Source: Oryzias latipes
Taxonomy: Eukaryota; Chordata; Actinopteri; Beloniformes; Adrianichthyidae
Length of the DNA: 64,000 nt
Direction of reading: 5' to 3'
NCBI RefSeq assembly: GCF_002234675.1
Contig: NC_019872.2
Location: 7,704,950 to 7,768,949 of the forward strand
This document shows, in pieces, positions 25,802 to 37,300 of this stretch. Position 1 is the first letter of the stretch, and every line of letters starts with the position of its first letter. The translations under genes were made by a program, and so were the position numbers. The notes under the pieces are model-generated. The model did not search any database. It had not been told where the DNA came from and saw only the letters and a program-made list of their open reading frames with translations.

Positions 25802-28800
25802 ATGGCAAATCTAAATGCAGTTAATTATAACCCAAGAGGAGGAATCAGTGCATCTTGGCTCAAGAGGAATGACTGCGAGCCAACGTTTGTTTGTTGCCGA
25901 TCGAAAGTCCCTGATGCAGATGAAAAACCCAGTAATGGCAATGTTGATGGGCAGAGGTAATTAAAAAAAAAGGTTTCATTTGTTTGAGGGTTTATTTTTT
26001 GTTGTCTTTTTGGTGAGTGTGTGTGTGTGTGTGTGAGGTGGGTGAAGACGTGGGTCATGTATCCAACTGTATAATCCTAACAAACACTTTTTCCCTCTCT
26101 AATGCATTCCACAATTCTTATTTTTGACTGACATACATCAATATTTATACATAATTGGACTCTGACGTAATCTCTGAAGTTTCTTTTCATTTTTTATCAC
26201 AATTAATGTTTCACGCTTTCGGTTGTTTGTGATTAAACAAAATAATCATAATTTTCTATGTTAAGGCTAAAGTTTTACTGTAGTAAAATACTTTTTTTGT
26301 CCAATCTGAAGCAAAGCTTTTAATTTCAAACTCATCTTCCCTACATTTACTGAAGAAACAATTAACTATTCTTGTAGTTTAAGATGTAAATTTTTATCTG
26401 TGTTTTCAGGATGTTTACACAGTTTGAGTAATAAATATTTTGGGATTTTTTTTCTTGCCCATCTAGAAATATCACAGATGATGCTGAATTCCATAAATGC
26501 TCACAAGAAGCTGGAATTTATGAAGGAGGTGAAAGGCAGACAATATCTGGAACTTCTGAACTTGAGTGCAAAAGTAAACTTACTTCTGATAACCTCTTGG
26601 GAAGTAAGGTGAGTGAATGAGAAGTAAAACAAAGATACAGTTCTATACCTATACTGGTGTATTAAATCTCCTTTTATTGTATTTACTTTTAAATAAAATA
26701 AAAAAACTATCTGAAACACTAAAGGTTTGTTTTTACTAAACTGTCTTAGGAGGAAGACTCTGATGATGATGACGACGACCCAGCTGACATGTCTCACTTT
26801 GGCATGTCCCCGGTTGAAGACATTCTCTCAGATGAAGAGCTTCGACTTGACCAGAGGAACCACTTGAACGCTCAAGATGAAATCACAAAGGATAAAGGTG
26901 CAGTTCTGGTTCAAAAGAAGAAAATCCGACTGATTTGGAGAATATCCAATTGCCATACTGAAAATTCGTCCTATCCGTTTTCTTTTTTACACCAGCTTTA
27001 TCCTTTTTACTGTTTATGTTCAGTAAAAATAATAGAACATTGTCTTTATATCTATCTTTGTTTTGTCACTGGACTGACATGGACGTGGCAGCTGTTGGTA
27101 GAGGAAAATGAAGTGATACCAAATAAACATGCAGCACAAAATATATGAATGCTTTCTAACAGGAAGTAGTCAGTAGTCTGACCTTTCTGTCTTATTCCTG
27201 GGATATTTGCTCGTCTTTAATGTCTTCCAAATCACACAAAAAATTTTTAGGTTCCAAACATTAACCTTGAGACACGTTTACAAAGTTTTAAATCAGAATA
27301 CCAACACAAGTGGTTCAAATAGAGCCACTTCAGAAACATAATTTTAAAATTCTCAAGATTTTGAAGCAGTATGCGTGATTATTTGAGAGCGGCTGGGTAG
27401 CTCAGTTGGTGAAGTGCAGGACTGGCACAGTCCATGGGCATTCAATTCCCATAGAATGAGCTTCATTCAGTGTGTAGGGCAGGACTACCGCCTAAACATG
27501 TAGCCACAGGCCCCCCCGCGCCGGTCCCCAACCCAGATAAAATGCAGGGTTGTGTGAGGAAGGCCGTCTGGTTTAAAAATCTTCTAAACCACCTGAGACG
27601 ACCCCTGATGGGATGTGCTGAAAGGTGAACGACATCCATGTTTGTTTGAGATTACTGTACTTCTGAAAGATCCAGGATTGATTCAAGGCAGACTGCCTGC
27701 ACATTTGTGAACTCTTTTCCTTGATATACTTTACTGTTAATTTGTCTTCCTCATCTAAAACATTCAAACAACAATGAAGGATTTTGATCTTTCAACTATT
27801 GGTCTTGCTAAACAAACAGCTGAACAGTATTTTAATGAACAAAAATCAGAATAAATAAGAGTACCGTGTTTCCAAAATCCTACTATTTCCTCTATTCATA
27901 CAGATTTGTCATGATTTTTCTTTTGTCTTTGATTAAACTCTTCTATTTTTTTAGTGTGGCAAACAGACTGGCACAGCAATCACATTGCTGCTTTGAGTAA
28001 CGAGAATTTTGACAACCTTCTGGAAAGGTGTCCAGATTTTCAAGGCTGTAAAAGTCACATGGCTGCTTTTCTTCTCACAAGAGGTAAAGTGTTTCTTCAT
28101 TTACTCGTTTTTCAAATATGTTAGAAGAAAAAAACGACATTTGTTTTTGCATTTGATGAGTGTCATTTAAAAAAAGAAGTAACTTATTTTACGGTGTATT
28201 TGGAAAAATATCACAGGTAAACAGAAAACTGTTCAAGTTAACTTCTGAGTTAAAGTGACAACCTGCTGATGGTTGATATGGTGCACACATGAAGGGAACA
28301 TGTTTGGCACTTGTTGGCACTCAGTATTAAAGGTTCTTCACCAGATGTTTGCTGTTACTGTCAACATTTAGACCAGATCCTCTGTTCAGTCACGTTCTTC
28401 AAAACCTGATTTGGATTCAGTTCAAATGTCCCTCAGGTTGTCACAGTTATTTAATTCTTTTAAGTATTTTCAAAGCTTAATTTAAGTTCAAAATGAATTT
28501 GATTCTTCCACAGAAGTACGAGACACAGCAGGTCGTCTCTGTTGGCGGTACCGGGTGGTGGCCCTCGGAGCGGGCCGTTCAATCTGTGCCAAGTGGCTCT
28601 GTTACAACGGGACGATGGTCCATGATTGCCACGCCATCATAATTGCCAGAAGGGCTCTTTTGAGGTACAAAATGGTCCTTAGCTGATATAACCGGATCAT
28701 TGTAATCTCAAGTTCCGATCTACTGTTTTCTTTATTAGTCAAAGCAAAAACTAGCTGGTGTTTGTTTAATTAAATCTCAGTTGCTACTGAACATCGTCTT

Positions 28801-31800
28801 CCTGTTTTATCATTTAAAATGAAGTTTTTTTTATGGAAAACAAAATTTCCGTAGCTATTGCCAAATGTTTTTTCTTCTCTTGTGTTCAGGTTTTTGTACA
28901 AAGAACTTCTGCTTTTCTTCGATGCCGATCCAAAGGCCAGGGAGAGCAGTATTTTTGAGGAAAGTGCAGACAAGCACCAGCTGCAGCTCAAACCCCAAAT
29001 CGGCCTGCATCTCTACACCAGCCATTTTCCTGAGGGAACCACTAAGAACTTCAGCTTCCAGTACAGCAGTTTGCTTATCTTCTTTTGCTCTTAACCATTT
29101 TTATTTCTTGTTTCATGTTTTCTGTTTCGCTTGAAGCTACATTTTGAATACAAAATGGTTAGCTGTGGAAAAATCCAATTCTTGGATGAAGTAAATACTG
29201 CCTTTCATCTCATGGGTATAGAAGCAAACTCACAACATCTGTGAACATCAACAACATATTTTCTGCTTTGACAACATAATAACTCATTTATTTCGAAGCA
29301 GTGCTTCTAAACTGAGTATACGATGTGATTCTTCTGTGTAGAAGCTCCCTTAACATGAAGACCACCACGAAGCTTCAGTATCACACCAATGGCGCTCTGG
29401 TCCCCATAGTCTACCTCGACCCCAGCTTATGGAGTGCTAAAGTGTGCTGCCTCTCCGAAAGTAACAAGTTGTGTCGCTGGACTGTGACCGGGGTTCAAGG
29501 GGCTTTACTGAGCCACTTCATCCAGCCTCTTTACATCACCAGCATGGTGATAGGTAACGTGCCATGAATCTGATATTTTATAAGACTGTGGAAAGCCTAT
29601 TTCATTTGAAATGTAAAAAAAAAAAAATATGTTGAGTTTTAGCATTTCTTGGAGAAGTTTTTTGCCCCTTCTTTAAGTTTTATAAATTGTTTAGAAGATT
29701 CTGAAATATTTGAAAATTATTCAAATATATTAGGAAAAATTTGGCTTCAACTGGAAAGAGAAAAAAAAAGGCATGTAGAGTATATTAGATCATTAATATT
29801 TGTCAGTTCAGTTATTAGCCAAAATCGAATAAATCTAGCTTCATATTTAGAAATTAGACCCTTGAGTTATGAGGAAGAGGAACTTCAAAGTCTGCAATTC
29901 TAAGTTGGTAAAAACTGGTATTTGTAACCTTGTAAAAATGTTGGTGTTTTTAAAACTGAAAAACCAGAAGCTTTATAATACATTGTATTAATTTTACTAG
30001 GTGTACTTTAAATGGTTTAAAGTTTGTTGGATTATCTTGCTTAATTTCCTTGGCTTCATTTTATTACACCTTATTCTGAAATTCTCTGTTGGGTAGGAGT
30101 CTCAAACATCTCGATAACAGACGTGTCTGATATCAACAACCAGCTGGGTGATGGCTGGCAGAGCTTTTTGCCCTCGCCCTACAAGAGACAGAGCATCCTC
30201 TTTCTGTGTGTTGAGCCGGCGGGACCGAAGGGGACGTCTCCACTCCAAGGCAAACTCAGCATCAACTGGTGCCTCGGAGACGCGGACATTGAAGTGCTGG
30301 ACGCCAGCAAAGGCACTGTGGTTGAGGGGTAAGGAAATATGTCGCCAGCCCTGTCCTTTAAGCCTGAGGCTTTTGACCTCGCTGTCGCTGCGTCTGTTTA
30401 CACTCCTGAACTCAGGTCGTGTGATCAGGTAGAGGCGCTGTCAGTCTGCAGTGAAGGCTGGTATGACAGCCTCTGAGAAGAACAGAGCCTCTTTCATCAT
30501 CTTTGGCTTTGCAGCCGTCCAAATCCAGCTGCTGCAGACAACTTGACTCACTCAATTGAAAGAAGGAAAAAAATCAGTTTTAGCTTTTTACCTGAAGGAT
30601 GCAGTTTTAGTGTCAATACTTTAAAGACCCACTCCAATGAAAATTGTGTTTTTTAATGTTTTAAATATGTTCCCGTTGCATTTTTCTCATGATGAAGGAA
30701 AGGTATAAATGAAATTTAGATTAAAACTGCATTTCTGAGAATGTCTTTATTTAAATCGTGAGAATGAGGAGCAGATGAAAAATGTAGATTGAAAAAGGTC
30801 TCTTGTGATGTCACACGGTGTAACGTAGGACCTACAACGGCGGGCCACAAGCTCCCTGCTCTGCTCCATTCCGATGCGTCCACTTGCAGACAAATGGATC
30901 CATGTACGCTTTCATTTTCCTCGTCTAAGCTGGCATCTGGCTCAAAACTGCACAACTCCAATATGGCTCACCATTTTTGTTTCCCCGCTAATGTTAGCTT
31001 GGGGTTGTTGACATTGTTACACAAAGATAGCGTACGCCACAGGTAACGCATCCAATCTGTCAACGCACTTAAAACAGCATCACCTGACTGTAACAATCGG
31101 GTTTACAAAAAAAAATGTGCAAGTTAAAATGTTTTTTTTTTTCAGGTCAGTGTTAAGTATCCAAAGTTTTTGGTTCTTGGCAGCTAATCGTTGAATTATT
31201 TTATTAAGCAGATCACCTACTTAGGTTAATTTTATTTATTATGTAAAACCAATACATGCATTTTGTAAGTAATTTTTTTCTGCCTTAGTTTTTCGTACTG
31301 AAAAAATACAGAAAATGGATAGATAGATAACAACTTTATTACGGTAATCTCCCAACGGAGAAATTCAGGTGTCCGGCAGCAAAACACACACAATAAATAA
31401 AGATAAAATAATAGTTCACAAAATAGCAGTACATATCAGGGAGATTTGTTAAACAGCAACCGAGCCCTCTGAAATTCTGAGCCGAATTGTTACACCCCGA
31501 CTGTCTGGAGTTGGAGCTCCTCTGTTACAGGTTGGATTCAGTGCCATGGCCTTGATTTGACATGACACATGTTTTACTGTCCATCTGTTAATGTCAGTTT
31601 TTATTAATGCTGTTATGCCCAGCACTCCTATCCCCACCTGCAACCAAAACACCTGTCCCGCCTTCAAACGGTGAACCCTCTTTCTGACCAAAAACAAACT
31701 ATGCTTCAGATTGAAAACATCTATCCCTCTTTTATCCAAGGATTTGCTTTCTAAAAATCTGCAAAGTAGGATTAATCATCAGTAGGTGTTTTAAGGGTGT

Positions 31801-32674
31801 ACACGCTATACACTTTTTTCAAACATGAATATTTTCACTTTTTTCTTTTTAAATTAAATTATAAGTCCGACCTTTCATAGAAAAATAAGTCCTTTATTGT
31901 AGAATGACAACAAAAATCCTGTATCAGGAGACATGGCACAGTGGAGATTGATTGATAATGATCTACAGCCAATCGAGACGCAGAATACCGAGCGTTGTGA
32001 AAAATAGAAAAAAAAAAACGTGAAAAATTTGCACTGAAAAAAAATCTGAAAAACAGCGAGACTATGACAGTTGGAGCTGTGATATTCCAAATTAACACTG
32101 TATAACTTAATCTTCTTTTTTACATTTTTAACTGGTAAGTTTTTTTTTTTTAGTTGTTTGTCACAAAAAAAACAAAGACAGATGTGACCTCTTCATGTAT
32201 TTAATTTGGGTTTTTTTTATGAACAAAAAGAAGATGAATGTTTTAAAGGTGTTTACTAAAGAGTTTTTATGTCAAAGCTGTTCACCTTATATTTCATTGA
32301 TTGCTGAATTCTCTGTTTCTTAGATCGCAGTGTGTTAGTGGACCCGATTCGTCGAGCAGAGTTTGCAAAAGAGCCCTCTACAGTTACTTCAGGCAGGTTG
32401 CTCAGCTGGCTGGGCACACCCGCCTGCTTAAGCTTCCCACCTACCTCAGCGCCAAGGTAGGATCCACTTTTGTTTGTTCACACTCTTAGTCGACTTTGTG
32501 TTTTAGCGGTTTTCCTTTCCATTAGTGTCATTGAGTGTTAAAATGTCTTCATTCTTTCCCCAGGCTGAGTCTACCAAGTATCAGGCGGTTAAAGGTCTTG
32601 TCAAGCAGCAGTTTCTGAGCATCGGAGCTGGACCCTGGAATTCCAAAAAGTTGGTGGATCGCTTCAGCCCTTGA
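25802..32674 (+). CDS. ADAD-family adenosine deaminase domain protein, catalytically dead (10 coding exons)
   Basis: Ten exons join in phase with GT-AG borders: 25802-25956, 26467-26608, 26750-26897, 27955-28083, 28514-28664, 28890-29060, 29342-29553, 30097-30328, 32324-32456, 32564-32674, giving 527 residues. Residues about 1-150 are low complexity, with an acidic run ([10 protein letters not shown]) at 100-109. Residues about 150-527 match the ADAR-type deaminase fold of ADAD1 (Tenr) and ADAD2. The active-site HAE motif reads HAI (H231, I233), and the cysteine of the ADAR SCSDK motif is replaced (SESNK, E338). Downstream [15 protein letters not shown] is typical of the family. Family knowledge: ADAD proteins are testis or germ-cell RNA-associated proteins without deaminase activity. 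I see no double-stranded-RNA-binding domain in the N-terminal part, although ADAD proteins normally have one. I cannot decide between adad1 and adad2. The start is the first ATG after a good acceptor (AG at 25786-25787), implying an upstream non-coding exon. Confidence 0.87.
26014..26036. repeat. (GT)n microsatellite in ADAD intron 1
   Basis: About 11 GT units directly downstream of the first coding exon. Confidence 0.85.
27386..27625 (+). repeat. tRNA-derived SINE in ADAD intron 3, with an RTE-like 3' tail
   Basis: The A box TAGCTCAGTTGG is at 27398-27409 and a degraded B box (CATTCAATTCCC) near 27440. The 3' end (GGGTTGTGTGAGGAAGGCCG, then GACGACCCCTGATGGGATG) resembles the tail of fish RTE elements. 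It belongs to the same head family as the SINE at 11066. Confidence 0.75.
30621..30970. mobile_element. TTAAAGACCCACTCC-ended TIR element, copy D, in ADAD intron 8
   Basis: The left end TTAAAGACCCACTCCAATGA is the best-preserved terminus in the window. The inner part is inverted relative to copies A and C (CAAATGGATCC, AGCTGGCATCTGGCTC). The right terminus is not clear. Confidence 0.6.
31308..31430. repeat. Fish repeat with TTTATTACGG and GATA tract in ADAD intron 8
   Basis: GGATAGATAGATAACAACTTTATTACGG followed by CGGAGAAATTCAGGTGTCC resembles the 3' region of an abundant fish LINE family. It is described here in pieces only; no coding part is visible. Confidence 0.35.
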
Positions 32675-32790
32675 ACTGTTGTTGAAGAAAGTAGTTTTCT
32701 CAAAAGTTCTCTTGATTTCCTTCGTCAGTTTGACCAGTTCTGTTGTTTGGTGGACGCCGCAGTTTTGAGTTTATGTAGGTGTTTGTGAAA

Positions 32791-32796
32791 AATAAA
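32791..32796 (+). terminator. Polyadenylation signal of the ADAD gene
   Basis: AATAAA lies 117 bases after the stop codon of the ADAD gene. The following bases are T-rich and TGTG-containing, as expected for a cleavage site. Confidence 0.65.
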
Positions 32797-32799
32797 CAC

Positions 32800-34397
32800 G
32801 ACCCTGCTGTTGTGAACTGTGCCTTTTTATTCCAATGCGCTTGTGGGTGGATCGGCTTTGCCGGCTTTAAAGTTAATTTTGCTAATGTGCCGAGGAAAAT
32901 GATGGAGCCAGTCAGGAACTCTGAGGGGGATAATAAGCAGGTAATGATCCATTTCTCTTCAGGTCAAATAACTTTTTTTTCATTGTTTTAGTTAAACCGC
33001 TGCTAAAGAAAATAACATGTTAAACTAACATTGTACTTTTATTTATTTATTTGGCTGTTTTAACAATGTCTCCTGTTTCATTTACCTGCTTGGCAAAAGG
33101 CAAGTAATCTATTACATTGTCAGTAACTTTCAATAATCTATTTGTACAAAGTGTTTCCCAGAAACGGCTTCAGAAACATGACTTTGTGGCCTCACTGTTC
33201 TCTTTTTAATGCAGATGACTGATGAACGACATGGCAGCAACAGGAAATCTCAAAAAGAATGACACTGTAAGGATTTTTTATTTCTCATTGATTGATCTGT
33301 ACATACACACCTCGGCATATCTGGAGTTTGTGTTTCGTTTAAAATCAATGGAAAGCTCTGCTGAATATGACCAGAAAAAGGCTCCGATTTGTCGCCCTGA
33401 TGATCACTTCAAAGATGTCTGACTTCACAAGAACAAAGCGACATTCAGAATCACATTACCGCTGATTGAAGCAGAATAAAATGTTTTGGAAAGAGTATGC
33501 AAGGTGACACTTTTGTCATACTTGTGTGTTTTTTCTTTTTTCCCCCCTTCAAACTATGCCACGGTTCATTGTCACCACAGCTCTGTTCACCAGTTGCTTG
33601 GCAACCAACTCCTCCTTGGAAGTGATGCAACTGCTCATGTCTCCATAATTGTAGGCTCATTTACAATATTTAGCAAAAACAAAATCAACAAAAGAACTGC
33701 TTGAAAGAATCACCTAATGAAGCTGTTGCCTTGTAGATATCCGTGTGGCTGCACTCTGTGTTAATTACATATGTGCGCCCGCTGTCGCTAAAGGCGGCAT
33801 AACCCACTTTGAATTTGGAGTTGTGCAGACGAGGAAATGTGTCTTCTGTGCCCGCTCGACCAGAAAGTGAGTTCTCCAGTCTGTTGTTTAGTTTACCCCC
33901 CTGTAGGAAGCCAGAGTCTTGGTATCTGGGGGGCCTCTCTGGACTCGAGGCAGAGCCAGGCTGTTCACAAACAGACCTGCGAGATAATTAAACATCTGTG
34001 TGAGGTGGAGAGGTGTGAAGAACTGATTACGTTGGCGGAGATATTCTGTCTGAAATGTTTTGGGTCAAACTTAAATTAAACTCAGATTGTGAAGGAACCC
34101 TCTGAAGAAATTGCACTGGTGTCATCTCAGTTGTGCTTAAACAAACCTAATTATAACGTGTTGTAATTATTGAATGTCGGGGCGGATTCATTAAGCAGTG
34201 ACCTTCATTCCAGCAGCTGTGATCAGCTGATTTTCTAGTTTCTGTTTAAACGTTCAGCAGATTAAATTGCTAAAAGATGAAACTTTCCTGTAAAACATTA
34301 CACTTCTACAAGATTAAACCGAAACCTGTAATTTGTTTTTTTTCATGAAATGCGTTTAATGGGTTGGCTGTTTTGCCTGTGATTACTGCCTGCCTGT
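32800..34397. other. Convergent intergenic region between the ADAD gene and adgrg4
   Basis: The two genes end toward each other here. A GT donor at 32941 and an AG acceptor at 33213 could join two plus-strand blocks, and an AATAAA lies at 33476, but the joined reading frame is very short. It may be read-through transcript or 3' UTR sequence. Confidence 0.3.
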
Positions 34398-37300
34398 TTA
34401 GAGCTTCTTTCTAAGCTGTGCAGCGTTGAGCTGAGTTTTCTCACCCAGGTGGGGTCTCTTGCAGGACGAATCTCTCTGGCTGGAGTCCGAAGAGGCGGAC
34501 GTGCTCTCTGTGGAGCTGGACTTCACTGACTGGAAGGACTGCGACGCCGCTCTTGGGAGATTCTCTCTGGGTTCGGCCTTGACTCCAACCGACGCGGAGT
34601 TGCTCCATTCTGCGAAGAATAGCCACTGTCAAGGTACTGCCAGGCTGTTAAAAAGATGTTTATAAAGCAGCTGAAATGAGAACATAATGTGATTGTTCTG
34701 TACCAGAGTACTCATCCAGTCGGAAACGTCCAAAGCACAGGTGAATTCTAAACTGCTTCCTGACGTTCTCCTTCATCAGACAGTGAAAGATGAAGATGAA
34801 AAGACCTGAATGGAACCATAAAAAAGATCAGATAAGCTCCCAATTTGAAGGTTTTAAACATAAAATCTAACATCTGGTCATGTCAAGCTCATGTGATCAA
34901 ATAAAGCTCAGATGAGGGACAGATTCACTTTACAAGCCAAATAATTGGTTTAATGTTAGAATAAAATAGCCAAATGCAGAAAGGCTGTAGTAAATGTTCA
35001 TGATGGTTAATTTGTCACTGGGTTGCATGGAAGACAAACCAAGTAAGAAGACTCTTTACTGCTTTCATGCAGAATGAAATGACAAGTAACTCTTAAACCC
35101 CCATTCTGATGAAAATCATGTTTTTGTTTTGTTTTTTAACATGGAGGGGTTGCTCCACGCCAGTCGGCCCGGCCACAACTCAGAGGCAAATTTCTAATGA
35201 ACTACTGCCGCTCTGCAGAAACTACGTCCTAGAAAACCACATGATTTTTTTTTATTGTTGCACAAAAACAGTAACTATAATTGAGAGGCCTAGAGACTTA
35301 AATCTACTGGTTATCTGCTCACCTTTAGAAATAAAAGTTCTTTATCATATAGTCACATTGACTCTGGGTTTCTGCCAATAAATAATTTTATGATTTGCAT
35401 AAAAAAATAGGTGTATAACTAGGCAACATGTATAATTGAAGGAGCAAAAAAAAATTTAAAGCCCCTTTAACACTATTTGGCTGGTATCCCTTTGGTATCC
35501 CTTTTTGCCAAAACAAATTCAAATTTTTAGGGTTTTGCTGATTTTGAAAGAAACAAACTAGGCCTTAACACCACTGTATCACCCTTAGGAAATAAAGAAA
35601 TGATCACAAGTTAGATTAAACAAACTGTCGTTTTGGGAGCACACAAACATGTTTTGCATTTTTACTGCTTTTACTGTTTTTTTTTTAAGGACAGTGTTTA
35701 TAACATTTCAGCATTACAAATAGTTGGTCCACGAGTCAAAACATTTATGTAATTTATAGATGAGTATTGAAATTGTAATTTACCCAATAGTAACTGGGAT
35801 AGGCTCCAGCAACCCTGTGACCCAAAAGGGATTTACAGGTTTGGAAGTTAAAGTACCATTATCTGTCACACACCTAGGTCTGTGAAATTTGTTCTCTGCA
35901 TTTGACCCATCCCCTGGGGGAGCGGAGAGCTGCAGACACAGCCTCGCTTGGGAACCATTTGGGGGCTTAACCCCCCAATCCAACCCCTTAGTGCTGAGTG
36001 TCAAGCAGGGAGGCATTGGCTCCCATTTCTAGAGTCTTTGGTATGACTCGGCCTGGATTTGCACATCCGACCTTCCAGTCACAGGGCGGACACTCTACCA
36101 CAAGGCCACGGAGCTGGTTGGATGGATGGTTGAATTTCTGCTTTAGATCAACCAATAGTATTTATTCTTTAAAAGTATTTTTTAAGAAATCCTTCATGGT
36201 CATATACTCATTTCTGTTTGTAATGACGCTCATCTTAAATAGGAAACAAAAGCGCTGTAGTTTTTATCAAATTTAGCAACAAAAGTCCTGGAAAAAGACT
36301 CCAGTTGAGATTAGTTCTTATGGTTTCATCATGTTTCCTTTGTTAGTCCAGTGAAAAAGCAACCTTGCAGTGTGTTGAGCACAGAGAACAGGTACAGCAT
36401 GAAAATCCTCGCTGGCCCCCAGGTGAAGAAGCCAACTGTCCATGTTAGTCCAAGTAACAAGGTGAGGCTGGCCACTCCCTTCAGGTCATGCAGAAGTCCT
36501 CTTGGGGTCCCCGCGGGACTGTTGACACGCATTCTGCGGATTTGAATCAAAACCACCACAAACACCTGAAAGGAAGTGAAAAGTAAGCCTCAGAAAAATG
36601 TGGCTCGAAATCCTCCAGATTCAATATTTCAGAGACGTGGCTGAACACTTTAGTAGAACTGTTTACCCCGATGTTGAAGAGAAAGAGCAGTGCTGCGTAG
36701 GCAACGACGGAAACATAAAATGTTATGTTGTCCTGAATCCAGCAACTGAGGGAACAAAGCAGAAATGCTTGTAAAGAATAAAATATTCTGATCTTAGTGT
36801 TTCTGCACTTTATAATCTCCCATCAGTGATATAGGATCAAATGCTATATATCAGCTCATAGGTGCTTCGAATTGTAGTATGTAGTGCTATTATGTGCAAA
36901 ACCTCACATAATAGCAAAACTCCATCAGTTGTTACTCATTAGCTCCCTCAAGTGGTGACAATAATAATTTTCTTTCTGTGTAACTTGAGCCAGTCCATGG
37001 ACATTTTAGATCTACTGTAATCCAAAAATAAAATGAAACTTCAATAAAAGTTAAACCGGAACTTACAAGTTGTCAGTATTGTTCATCGTTAGCAAGGCAG
37101 AGTGGGTTGTCATGTGACCGCCATAAGCCTCTTTGTTGATAATGAGCACCAGGACGCACACCACCAGTGGAATCCCTAAAGAAAAGTTCAAAAACAATAA
37201 GATTAGATTTTCTTCTAATTCCTTTTTTCTAAGTTCGATTATGTGAGTCAACAGTGTGCCGTGGACTCACCCCATCCCAGAGCGCAGAACTTGAGAATAT

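Noticed and set aside
28514..29553. Active ADAR-type RNA editing enzyme
   Set aside because: The catalytic Glu and one zinc Cys are replaced, as expected for ADAD proteins.
32820..33480. Small plus-strand gene with donor 32941, acceptor 33213 and AATAAA at 33476
   Set aside because: The joined frame is about 30 codons and no start or domain is convincing; 3' UTR or read-through is simpler.
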